Shown here: piece after piece, positions 7,504 to 14,690 of the stretch
Position numbering within the stretch: position 1 is the first letter of the stretch
How the letters are laid out: each line of letters starts with the position of its first letter
Origin: Acidobacteria bacterium RIFCSPLOWO2_12_FULL_66_21
GTDB lineage: Bacteria; Acidobacteriota; Vicinamibacteria; Vicinamibacterales; 2-12-FULL-66-21
Length of the DNA stretch: 53,253 bases
Assembly (NCBI GenBank): GCA_001767455.1
Contig: MELC01000042.1
Span: 1-53,253 of the forward strand
Direction of reading: 5' to 3'
Translations under genes and position numbers: made by a program
Notes under the pieces: generated by a model
What the model was told of the DNA's origin: nothing
Seen by the model: only the letters and a program-made list of their open reading frames with translations
The model's database searches: none

Positions 7504-10271
7504 GCCTGTCTCTCCTGTTTCCCGGTCTCCTGCTCCTGATCGTGCCGCTGCTGTTCGTGTATTTCTGGCGCGGCCGATCGCCAGCGCTCGGCGGGTTCGT
7601 GCGCATACTGATCCTCGCCGTGCTGGCGCTGCTCGCGGCGGTGCCGCTGGCGCCACTCGGCGGCAAGGGCGTCGACGTCGTGGTCGTCGCCGATCTCTCC
7701 CGTTCGATGCCCGCGGAGAGCCGGGGCCGCGCGTTGGAGATCGTCAAGCTGCTCGAGCACCGGCGGGCGACGGGCGACCGCGTCGGAATCGTCACGTACG
7801 GACGCGAGGCGCGCATCGAACGGCTGCCTGAGGAGTTCGGCGAGGCGGGCGTATTCGTGCAGGAGGTGGACCCGGACGGGAGCGATCTGGGTGCCGCGAT
7901 CGGCCTGGCCGCCAGCCTGATTCCGCGAGGCCGGCCGGGGCGTTTGATCGTTCTCTCGGACGGCGAGTCGAACGGGGCGCCGGTGATGTCGGCCGCACAC
8001 GAGGCGGCGGCGCGAGGGCTGCCGGTCGACTTCCGCCTCTTCAGCCGCGGTGAGGCGGCGGACGTCGCGGTCGAATCGCTCGACCTCCCGGGAATGGTCG
8101 ACGAGCGCGAGCCGTTTCAGTTCACGGCGTCGGTGCGCACCGACCGGACCGTCGAGACCGAGGCCGTCCTCCTCCGCGACGGCGTGGAGATTGCGCGGGC
8201 GACGCGTACGTTTCAACCCGGCGCGACGCAGTTGACGTTCCGGGATGTGATCGATCGGCCGGGCGTCGCGCGCTATCGCCTGCAGCTCGCCGCGAACGGC
8301 GACCGCGTGGTCGAGAACAACCTCGGGGAGGGGGCCGTGCGCGTCCAGGCGCCGGCCACGATCCTGCTGGTCAACGCCGGCGGCGGCCCGGACAATCTGA
8401 GCCGCGCGTTGTCGGCGGGCAAGCTCCATGTGAAGACAGTGACGGCATCGGCATTGCCCCACGACCTCGCCGGCCTCCTTGCCTATCGCGCCGTGATTCT
8501 CGAGAACGTGCCGGCCGGCCAGGCGGGACCGCAGGCTCTTGCCGTACTGGGGCGCTTCGCGACCGAACTGGGCGGTGGATTACTGGTGACCGGAGGGGGC
8601 GGGTCCTTTGGCGTGGGCGGGTACTTCAAGTCGGCGCTCGATTCGGACCTGCCGGTCTCGATGGAGATCAAGAACGAGCATCGCAAGCTGTCACTCGCGA
8701 TGGCGGTGGCCCTGGATCGGTCCGGCAGCATGGCCCTGCCGGCGGGCGACGGGCGGACGAAAATGGATCTGGCCAACCTTGGCACGTGCGCGGCGATCGA
8801 GACGCTCGGGCCGTTCGACGAGGTCGGGGTGATCGCTGTCGACAGCGCACCGCACGTGATCAGCCCGCTGGTAGCGGCGAGCGAAAAGGAGAAGATCTGT
8901 GACGATGTGCGGCGCATCCAGTCCATGGGCGGCGGCATCTTCACCTACACCGCGCTCGTCACGGCCGCGAGAATGGTCCAGGAATCCGACAAAGGGACCA
9001 GGCACATCGTCCTGTTCGCGGATGCGGCGGACGCGGAAGAGCCGGGCGATTACAAGCGCCTGCTCGCGACCCTCACGCCACTCGGTATCACCGTGAGCGT
9101 CATCGGGCTCGGCAGCGAGTCGGATTCGGACGCGGACTTCCTGAAAGACGTGGCCGCCCGCGGACAGGGGCGCATGCACTTCACGGCGAGCGCCGAAGAA
9201 CTGCCGCGGCTCTTTGCGCAGGAAGCCATCACGGTGGCCCGATCGAGCTTCGTGACCGAGCCCACGGCCGCCCGCGCGTTGCCCGACATGGTGCTGCTCG
9301 GCGAATTGCCGGCCTCACCGTTTCCGACCCTCGACGGCTACAACCTCACCTATCTCCGGCCGGGCGCGACGATGGGCGTGGTCACCACTGACGAATACAA
9401 GGCCCCCGTACTGGCGTTCTGGCATCGTGGGCTGGGGCGCATCGCGTCGCTGACGGCCGAAGTCGATGGACAGTATTCGCAGCGCTTGAATGCGTGGAGA
9501 GATTTTCACGGGTTTGCGATCGGACTGGGCCGCTGGCTGCTCGGCGGCAATCCGCCGTCCGGCGTGCAAGCCAGCATCGAACGCCAGGGTGCTCAGGGCA
9601 TCGTCCGGGTCGAGCTCGATCCCGGCCGCGCACGCGGCGGACCAGACGACGTGCGCGCGGCGACGGCGACGGTTGTGCCCCCGGACGATTCGGGCCTGCC
9701 CCGAGCGAGCGCACCACAGCGGCTGACCCTCGCATGGATCAGCGAGGACACTCTGGAGGCGCGTTTTCCGATCCAGAAAGCCGGCACGTACCTCGGCGCG
9801 GTTCAATTGGGGACAGGCGCCGTACTGCCACTCGCGCCCCTGAGCCTCCCCTACTCGCCGGAGTTCGAGCCGCGGCCGGATCCCGAAGAGGGCCGGAAGG
9901 CGCTGCGCGAGATGGCGCGCGTCACGGGGGGCATCGAGCGGTCGACGTGGGACGAGGTGTTCGACGCCAGCCGCCTGCGGAACCGTCAGGTGCGCGATCT
10001 TGTCATCCCGCTCGCGCTGATGCTGCTCGGGCTGCATGTCGCGGAGATCGGCGGCCGGCGGTTGTTGCTTTTCGCCGCTGCGCAAGCGTGGCTGCGAGCT
10101 CTGCGCATGCCGCCTTTGCGTTTGCCCAGGCTGCGGCGTGCGGCATCGCGCGCGGCGCCGCCATCTGCTGGCCCGGCGTCTGGTGAGACGTTGCCCGTCG
10201 CGCCGGCAAAGCCTGCGACGTCGCCGCTGGCGCGCGCCAAGGCCAAGGCGCGCGATCGGATGGGGAGGTAA
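7500..10271 (+). CDS. Large VWA / glutamine amidotransferase-like membrane protein
   Basis: The protein has 923 residues; ATG 7500 overlaps the previous stop as ATGA. It opens with a membrane helix (SLLFPGLLLLIVPLLFVYFW) and a second one near residue 40. A first VWA-like domain carries VVVADLSRSMPAESRG near residue 65. A middle part with LVTGGGGSFGVGGYFKSAL resembles the glutamine amidotransferase-like domain found in such proteins. A second, full VWA domain has ALDRSGSMALPAGDG near residue 405. Another hydrophobic helix lies near residue 840, and the tail is basic and Ala/Pro-rich. It closes the operon. Families of this layout are annotated as VWA membrane proteins without a proven reaction. 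Confidence 0.85.
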   Translation: MSLSLLFPGLLLLIVPLLFVYFWRGRSPALGGFVRILILAVLALLAAVPLAPLGGKGVDVVVVADLSRSMPAESRGRALEIVKLLEHRRATGDRVGIVTYGREARIERLPEEFGEAGVFVQEVDPDGSDLGAAIGLAASLIPRGRPGRLIVLSDGESNGAPVMSAAHEAAARGLPVDFRLFSRGEAADVAVESLDLPGMVDEREPFQFTASVRTDRTVETEAVLLRDGVEIARATRTFQPGATQLTFRDVIDRPGVARYRLQLAANGDRVVENNLGEGAVRVQAPATILLVNAGGGPDNLSRALSAGKLHVKTVTASALPHDLAGLLAYRAVILENVPAGQAGPQALAVLGRFATELGGGLLVTGGGGSFGVGGYFKSALDSDLPVSMEIKNEHRKLSLAMAVALDRSGSMALPAGDGRTKMDLANLGTCAAIETLGPFDEVGVIAVDSAPHVISPLVAASEKEKICDDVRRIQSMGGGIFTYTALVTAARMVQESDKGTRHIVLFADAADAEEPGDYKRLLATLTPLGITVSVIGLGSESDSDADFLKDVAARGQGRMHFTASAEELPRLFAQEAITVARSSFVTEPTAARALPDMVLLGELPASPFPTLDGYNLTYLRPGATMGVVTTDEYKAPVLAFWHRGLGRIASLTAEVDGQYSQRLNAWRDFHGFAIGLGRWLLGGNPPSGVQASIERQGAQGIVRVELDPGRARGGPDDVRAATATVVPPDDSGLPRASAPQRLTLAWISEDTLEARFPIQKAGTYLGAVQLGTGAVLPLAPLSLPYSPEFEPRPDPEEGRKALREMARVTGGIERSTWDEVFDASRLRNRQVRDLVIPLALMLLGLHVAEIGGRRLLLFAAAQAWLRALRMPPLRLPRLRRAASRAAPPSAGPASGETLPVAPAKPATSPLARAKAKARDRMGR

Positions 10272-10272
10272 A

Positions 10273-10290
10273 CGGAGGAGGAGGGATTCG
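10273..10290 (-). repeat. 18-bp copy of the tRNA-Ser 3' end
   Basis: These 18 bases are identical to 10388-10405, which hold the 3' acceptor strand and part of the T-arm of the nearby tRNA-Ser. The two copies lie 115 bp apart in the same orientation, with hairpin-rich sequence between. This is the pattern left by tRNA-targeted insertion or by partial duplication. No integrase gene is present here. Confidence 0.7.
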
Positions 10291-10384
10291 TCCGCCTTCG
10301 CGCTGCGCGCTTCGGCGGGATCTCACCCGCGTCGGAGCCCATCCCGCCGTAGCTCGCCTGAATTCTTACGCGAGCGCAGGCGGA
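10291..10384. repeat. Two GC-rich hairpins of a CCGCC/GGCGG family
   Basis: The segment holds CCGCCTTCGCGC facing GCGCTTCGGCGG, then CCGCCGTAGCTCGC facing GCGAGCGCAGGCGG around an AT-richer loop. Related words recur at about 10525-10555 and 12040-12083. They look like dispersed palindromic elements, not like a gene. Confidence 0.6.
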
Positions 10385-10474
10385 TGGCGGAGGAGGAGGG
10401 ATTCGAACCCCCGGTACCCTTCCGGGTACTGCGGTTTTCAAGACCGCCGCCTTAAACCACTCGGCCACCCCTCC
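10385..10474 (-). tRNA. tRNA-Ser (anticodon UGA)
   Basis: Read on the minus strand, the acceptor arm GGAGGGG (10474 side) pairs with CTCCTCC. The anticodon stem GCGGT/ACCGC encloses the loop CTTGAAA, giving anticodon TGA. A long variable arm (TACCCGGAAGGGTA) follows, as required for class II serine tRNA, and the T-loop is TTCGAAT. The 3' CCA is encoded (10385-10387) after discriminator G. It reads UCA and related codons. The seryl-tRNA synthetase gene is at 16032-17318 but is not linked transcriptionally. Confidence 0.96.
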
Positions 10475-10555
10475 GCACAGGCTTCGATCTTACGCCATGT
10501 TACCGTCGAGGCTCCGTCTGGCCCGCCAAAGCGCGTGAGCGCGAAGGCGGCGCGC

Positions 10556-10580
10556 TCGAGCCACGAGCCACGAGCCACGG
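10556..10580. repeat. Short CGAGCCA heptamer tract
   Basis: Three copies of CGAGCCA-like heptamers stand just upstream of the gntR promoter. The same heptamer returns in the same orientation at 12105-12140, on the other side of the decayed gntR/ABC locus. Confidence 0.75.
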
Positions 10581-10584
10581 CCTC

Positions 10585-10634
10585 TTGACATGCTGGTGTT
10601 CTAGTGTTACTAGTACACCTGTCAGTGTACTAGT
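10585..10634 (+). promoter_or_regulatory. Promoter and operator of the gntR-ABC operon
   Basis: A TTGACA box (10585-10590) is followed after 17 bases by TACTAG (10608-10613). Overlapping the -10 region is the near-palindrome GTGTTACTAGTACAC (10604-10618), with a partial second copy AGTGTACTAGT at 10624-10634. YtrA-type GntR repressors commonly bind such dyads in their own promoters, so autorepression is the likely logic. The operator role is inference. Confidence 0.65.
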
Positions 10635-10651
10635 CGGACTCATACACCACT

Positions 10652-11101
10652 ATGCTGCCGTTCAGCATCACCCTTCGCGCCGGCGTGCCCATCTACGAGC
10701 AGGTGGTCTATGCCGTCAGGCGGGCCACCGTGTCCGGCCAGCTTCGCACGGGCGACCCCTTTCCGTCCGTGCGGGCGCTCAGCCAGGAGCTTCGAATCAA
10801 TCCGAATACCGCGCACAAGATCGTGGCCGCGCTCGTGGAGGACGGCCTGCTCGAGGTGCGTCCGGGACTCGGAACCGTCGTGGGCGAGGGGAAGCGGGCG
10901 GGCGCCTCGGCGCGGCGGGATCTGCTGGAGCACGACGCGGAGCGGCTCGTCGTGGAAGCCAGGCGCGGCGGCGTGGGACTGCAGGACCTGCTCGCCGCGA
11001 TCCGGAAACACTGGTCGCGGACCGTCGCCCCTTCGACAGGCTCAGGATCGCCCCGAGCATCTCGAGAGGGCGAACGCGACGACGAGGAGGTGCGGCGGTG
11101 A
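10652..11101 (+). CDS. GntR-family regulator, YtrA subfamily
   Basis: The protein has 149 residues from ATG 10652. The winged-helix GntR domain occupies residues 8-75: PIYEQVVYAVRRATVSGQL, PSVRALSQELRINPNTAHK as the recognition helix region, and LLEVRPGLGTVVGEG as the wing. The short C-terminal part is typical of YtrA-type regulators that control a following ABC transporter, and an ABC ATPase gene does follow, overlapping the stop by GTGA. The last 25 codons contain the word CTTCGACAGGCTCAGG, a dispersed intergenic repeat in many bacterial genomes, so the tail may be repeat-derived. Confidence 0.9.
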   Translation: MLPFSITLRAGVPIYEQVVYAVRRATVSGQLRTGDPFPSVRALSQELRINPNTAHKIVAALVEDGLLEVRPGLGTVVGEGKRAGASARRDLLEHDAERLVVEARRGGVGLQDLLAAIRKHWSRTVAPSTGSGSPRASREGERDDEEVRR

Positions 11102-11772
11102 CACAGGCGATCGAGACCTTCGATCTCGCGCGACACTTCGGCACGACGGAGGCGGTGAACGGCCTCGACCTGGTCGTGCCGCAGGGCAGCGTCTTCGCGC
11201 TGATCGGACCGAACGGCGCGGGCAAGACCACGACGCTGAAGATGCTGATGAATCTGGTGCGCCCCTCGTCCGGCCGGGCCGACGTGCTCGGAGTCGATTC
11301 GGAGCGCCTTGGGCCGCGCGAGTTCCAGCGAATCGGCTACGTGTCGGAAAATCAAGACCTCCCGGACTGGATGACGCCCCGCGAGCTCTGCGGCTTCTGC
11401 CGGCCGCTCTATCGCACCTGGGACGGCGAGCTGCAGGCGACGCTCGAGCGCGACCTCGATCTCGACATGCGACAGCCGATCCGGCGGCTTTCCCGCGGCA
11501 CCCGCATGAAGGCGGCGCTGCTCGCCTCGCTCGCCTTCCGGCCCGAGCTCGTGGTTCTCGACGAGCCCTTCAGCGGCCTCGATCCGCTCGTGCGCGACGA
11601 GCTCACGCGCGGCCTGCTCGAGGCGTCCGGCCCACGCGAGTGGACGGTGCTCCTGTCGTCGCACGATATCGAAGAAGTCGAGCGGCCTGCGCCAGTCAAA
11701 CGCGGCGGCCCTATTCCCGCGCCGAGCGCACCCCGACTATGGCTTCAACCTTCGCGATCGGCGGCAGCGTGA
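11098..11772 (+). CDS. ABC transporter ATPase, C-terminally disrupted
   Basis: The protein has 224 residues from GTG 11098 (GTGA overlap with gntR). The nucleotide-binding domain is intact through the switch region: Walker A GPNGAGKT, signature LSRGTRMKAA, Walker B LVVLDEPFSGLDPL, switch LLSSHDIEEVER. After the last arginine, homology stops and a low-complexity tail (PAPVKRGGPIPAPSAP) leads to a TAA-free run ending in TGA. YtrB-like ATPases normally continue for 60-100 residues. The missing part, and probably the start of the partner gene, have been deleted. It may be non-functional; see the fragment at 11702-12055. Confidence 0.75.
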   Translation: MTQAIETFDLARHFGTTEAVNGLDLVVPQGSVFALIGPNGAGKTTTLKMLMNLVRPSSGRADVLGVDSERLGPREFQRIGYVSENQDLPDWMTPRELCGFCRPLYRTWDGELQATLERDLDLDMRQPIRRLSRGTRMKAALLASLAFRPELVVLDEPFSGLDPLVRDELTRGLLEASGPREWTVLLSSHDIEEVERPAPVKRGGPIPAPSAPRLWLQPSRSAAA

Positions 11773-12055
11773 GGCCGTTGGCGGCTACATCTTGTCCCAC
11801 CACCCGCGTTTTCTGTTCCCGTTCGTCGGGCAAATCGTCGATATGGCAAACCTCACGCCCGGCGTGACAACCACCGCGGATTCGCTGACCTTCCGCGGAA
11901 CCTTCAGCTCGACCGAATCCACCGTCGCGCTGACGCCTGAATGGCTGAGCACCACGGAGCTGGTGATCGTCCGGACGACCAACGCCGGCAGTGTTGAAAA
12001 ACAGCTCCAGATTGACGATTTCCGCTGGCCGGTAGCGCGGCCGCCTTCGCGCTGA
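11702..12055 (+). pseudogene. 3' remnant of a second gene, probably the ABC partner
   Basis: In the second forward frame an open stretch of 117 codons without a plausible start reads HPDYGFNLRDRRQREAVG, SHHPRFLFPFVGQIVDM and LTPEWLSTTELVIVRT. It looks like real protein, unlike the neighbouring frames, but has no N-terminal half and follows directly on the broken ATPase. I infer that a deletion joined the ATPase gene to the end of a downstream gene. The family is not recognised; a permease-operon partner is the natural guess. Its 3' end runs into a CCGCC/GGCGG repeat. Confidence 0.55.
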
Positions 12056-12058
12056 CGC

Positions 12059-12083
12059 GCCTCCGCCGTAGCCTGGCGGAGGC
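12059..12083. terminator. Perfect 9-bp hairpin, possible terminator
   Basis: GCCTCCGCC, a 7-base loop and GGCGGAGGC form a strong hairpin between the gntR/ABC remnant and the M61 gene. There is no T-run, so it may be a dispersed palindrome and not a true terminator. Confidence 0.4.
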
Positions 12084-12104
12084 TGGTCGGCGAGCCAGGC
12101 GAGC

Positions 12105-12140
12105 GCCGAGCCACGAGCCACGAGCTGCGAGCTGCGAGAG
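12105..12140. repeat. CGAGCCA/CGAGCTG heptamer tract
   Basis: The tract holds five or so heptamers, first GAGCCAC type and then GAGCTGC type, ending 20 bases before the M61 start codon. It is the same word family as 10556-10580 and 31434-31528. Confidence 0.75.
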
Positions 12141-12159
12141 TCGGTGTATCGTAAGCGGC

Positions 12160-13926
12160 ATGATTCGAGCACGTCGCCGCCCCGTATTCCTCGCAATCTT
12201 CATCTGCGTTCTCACCCTCTCTGCGCGAGCTGGCGCACAACAGCCCGAACCGATCCGTTACGTTGTCGGCTTCCCCGCGCCGCAGACGCACTACGCGGTG
12301 GTCCAGGCGGTGGTACCAACCGGCGGTCAGCCGGCCATCGAGCTGATGATGCCGGTCTGGACGCCCGGCTCTTACCTAGTGCGCGAATACTCCAAGAACC
12401 TCGAATCCGTCGTCGCGAAATCAATCGAGGGACGAGCGCTCCCGATCGCCAAGACCGCGAAGAATCGCTGGCGCATCACGACCGGCGGCGCGCCGCGCGT
12501 AGTGCTGAACTACCGCGTGTACTCGCGCGAGATGACCGTCAGGAACAACTGGGTGGATGCGGACTTCGCGATGCTGAATGGCGCCGCGACGTTCCTCACC
12601 CTGCCCGAGCGCGGGCCGCGTCCGCACGAAGTCACGATCCAGCTTCCCGCCGGGTGGAAGACGAGCGTCACGGGCATGGCGGATGCGCCCGACGGCGCGC
12701 CCAACCACTATCGCGCGCCCGATTTTGACACGCTCGTGGACTGCCCGATCGTCGCGGGCAACCCGGACATCTACACATTCCAGGTGGCGGGCAAGCCGCA
12801 CTTCCTCGTGAACGTCGGCGGCGACGGCCTGTGGGACGCCAGCCGCTCGGTCGCCGACATGCAGCGCATCGTCGAAACCGCCTTGAAGATGTGGGGCTCG
12901 CTCCCGTACGACAAGTACGTGTTCTTCAACGTGCTGACCGGAGGCGGCGGCGGGATCGAACACAAGAACTCCGTGATGATGATGGCCAGCCGCTGGGCCA
13001 CGACCACGCACGACGGCTACGTGCGATGGCTCGGTCTCGTCAGCCATGAGTTCTTCCACCTCTGGAACGTCAAGCGGCTGCGGCCGATCGAGCTCGGGCC
13101 GTTCGACTACGAGCATGAGGTCTACACGCGCAGCCTGTGGATCGCCGAGGGGTTCACCGACTATTACGGCGACGTCATCCTGAAACGCGCCGGTCTCGTC
13201 ACGGACGCGGAGTACCTCGCGCAGCTCTCCGACACGATTCGCTCGCTGCAGACCACGCCCGGCCGCCTCGTGCAGCCGGTGGAGCTCGCGTCCTTCGATG
13301 CGTGGATCAAGGAGTACAGGCGCGACGAGAACAGCCCGAACGTCAGCATCAGCTACTACACGAAGGGAGCGCTCATCGGGTGGCTTCTCGACGCAAAAGT
13401 GCGGCAGGCGACGAAGGGCGCGAAGAACCTGGACGACGTGATGCGCCTCGCGTTCCAGCGCTACTCGGGCGAGCACGGTTACACACCGGAGCAATTCCGG
13501 CAGGTTGCGTCAGAGGTGGCCGGGCAGGATCTCGGATCGTGGTTCGAGCGTGCGCTCGACACGACCGAGGAGCTCGATTACACGCCGGCGCTGGACGCGT
13601 TCGGATTGCGGTTCCGTGCGGCACGGCCCGCGCCCGACGATCCTCCGGGCTGGCTGGGCGCGCGCACCCGCGTCGACGGTGGGAGGCTGCTCGTCACCGA
13701 GGTGCGCCGCGGAACGCCCGCGTACGACGCCGGCATCAACGTCGACGATGAGGTCCTGGCGATCAACGACGTGCGGTTCCCCGCTGACCAGCTCGATGTG
13801 CGGCTGCGATCGTACCGCCCTGGAAACAAGGTGCAGGTGCTGGTCTCGCGCCGCGATCGGGTCCGGAGCCTGGACGTCACGCTCGGCGCCGCGCCGCGGG
13901 ACAGCTGGGAGCTGGAAAAGCGGTGA
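12160..13926 (+). CDS. M61 family metallopeptidase with PDZ domain, secreted
   Basis: The protein has 588 residues from ATG 12160. A signal peptide (RRPVFLAIFICVLTLSARAG, cleavage after about AQA/GAQQ) precedes an N-terminal beta domain typical of M61 glycyl aminopeptidases. The zinc site HEFFH is at residues 296-300, with the third ligand region WIAEGFTDYY (Glu 330) downstream. A C-terminal PDZ domain spans roughly residues 490-575, around RVDGGRLLVTEVRRGTPAYD. The length fits the family. It is probably periplasmic or exported and cleaves N-terminal residues of peptides. It stands alone after a heptamer tract. Confidence 0.93.
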   Translation: MIRARRRPVFLAIFICVLTLSARAGAQQPEPIRYVVGFPAPQTHYAVVQAVVPTGGQPAIELMMPVWTPGSYLVREYSKNLESVVAKSIEGRALPIAKTAKNRWRITTGGAPRVVLNYRVYSREMTVRNNWVDADFAMLNGAATFLTLPERGPRPHEVTIQLPAGWKTSVTGMADAPDGAPNHYRAPDFDTLVDCPIVAGNPDIYTFQVAGKPHFLVNVGGDGLWDASRSVADMQRIVETALKMWGSLPYDKYVFFNVLTGGGGGIEHKNSVMMMASRWATTTHDGYVRWLGLVSHEFFHLWNVKRLRPIELGPFDYEHEVYTRSLWIAEGFTDYYGDVILKRAGLVTDAEYLAQLSDTIRSLQTTPGRLVQPVELASFDAWIKEYRRDENSPNVSISYYTKGALIGWLLDAKVRQATKGAKNLDDVMRLAFQRYSGEHGYTPEQFRQVASEVAGQDLGSWFERALDTTEELDYTPALDAFGLRFRAARPAPDDPPGWLGARTRVDGGRLLVTEVRRGTPAYDAGINVDDEVLAINDVRFPADQLDVRLRSYRPGNKVQVLVSRRDRVRSLDVTLGAAPRDSWELEKR

Positions 13927-13933
13927 GCGAAGC

Positions 13934-14190
13934 GGCGTGACGGGGCCACGTCAGGACCGCAGCGCAATGCGGCCAGCGCGTATCGTCAGTTCGAAAACCG
14001 CACCGCAGGCGGTCCGATCCGCGCAGGCGCGCTTTCGTCCCTGGTGCTGGGAATACTACGCCGCCCAACCGATTCTTTACCGGCCCCCGAGGAACCCCAG
14101 CCGAAGCGGGACCGTCAGGCACGCGCCGGAGGTGCGGTTTTCCGCGCGTCCGGCCGAGGCGCGGCGGTCCTGATGTGGTCCCGACGCGTG
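13934..14190. repeat. Long imperfect palindrome, about 250 bp
   Basis: This is the main content of the 317-base gap 13927-14243, where I see no credible gene. The left arm (about 13934-14007) and right arm (about 14122-14190) are imperfect complements. Shared words include CAGGACCGC against GCGGTCCTG and GAAAACCGCACC against GGTGCGGTTTTC. The central spacer is about 115 bp. The structure resembles a MITE or a large stem-loop. Confidence 0.6.
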
Positions 14191-14243
14191 ATGGTCCGCT
14201 GCGGCACCCACTTCTGGCGGCGACACCGCCCAAGCGGCCAATG

Positions 14244-14612
14244 TCAGCGCCGATCGACCGAGAAGCGCCCGCCGCCGCGCGACGCGATGTACAAGAACGC
14301 GAAGCAATACAGCACGGCCAGCTCCCCCTGATTCACGACAGGCAATAAGCCCCTCGGCTGGTGAGCCAGGAAATACGCGACGGCCATTTCGCCACTCGCG
14401 ATGAACGCCGCGGGCCGCGTGAACAGCCCGATCGCGATCAATCCGCCCGCGACGAGCTCGATGACCGCTGCCGCCCCATACCGCGACATCAGCGGCATAG
14501 GACCTGGTCCGGCGACGATCCCGAACTTCTGGAGTCCGTGAAACAGGAACAGCAGTCCGAATACGATGCGGAACGCCGCATAGGCCTGCGGCGCGTAACG
14601 CTCAGGGATCAT
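14244..14612 (-). CDS. DoxX family membrane protein
   Basis: The protein has 122 residues; the start ATG is at 14612 on the minus strand (MIPERYAPQAYAAFRIVFGL). Four hydrophobic helices fit the DoxX/DoxD-like fold, with the signature LLFLFHGLQKFG near residues 20-32 and GGLIAIGLFTRPAAF near 60-75. The C-terminal region has the usual short polar end. Members are small integral membrane proteins linked in some bacteria to oxidative stress or quinone metabolism; function here is not established. It is divergent from the Tat-exported PLP enzyme, with 78 bases between starts. Confidence 0.85.
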   Translation of the reverse strand: MIPERYAPQAYAAFRIVFGLLFLFHGLQKFGIVAGPGPMPLMSRYGAAAVIELVAGGLIAIGLFTRPAAFIASGEMAVAYFLAHQPRGLLPVVNQGELAVLYCFAFLYIASRGGGRFSVDRR

Positions 14613-14690
14613 CGCTGCTAACCTCCGCTCGGCCGCGTGCAAAACAAGTGCCGGGAGCCTGTCGCGCCGCCTTCGGCGTATGATGCGCGC

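Noticed and set aside
10273-10380. A second tRNA gene
   Set aside because: Only 18 bases of a tRNA 3' end are present; there is no anticodon arm or 5' half.
14044-14331. Small gene in the M61-DoxX gap
   Set aside because: The frame is Arg/Pro-rich, has no Shine-Dalgarno or family features, and overlaps the long palindrome and the DoxX gene.
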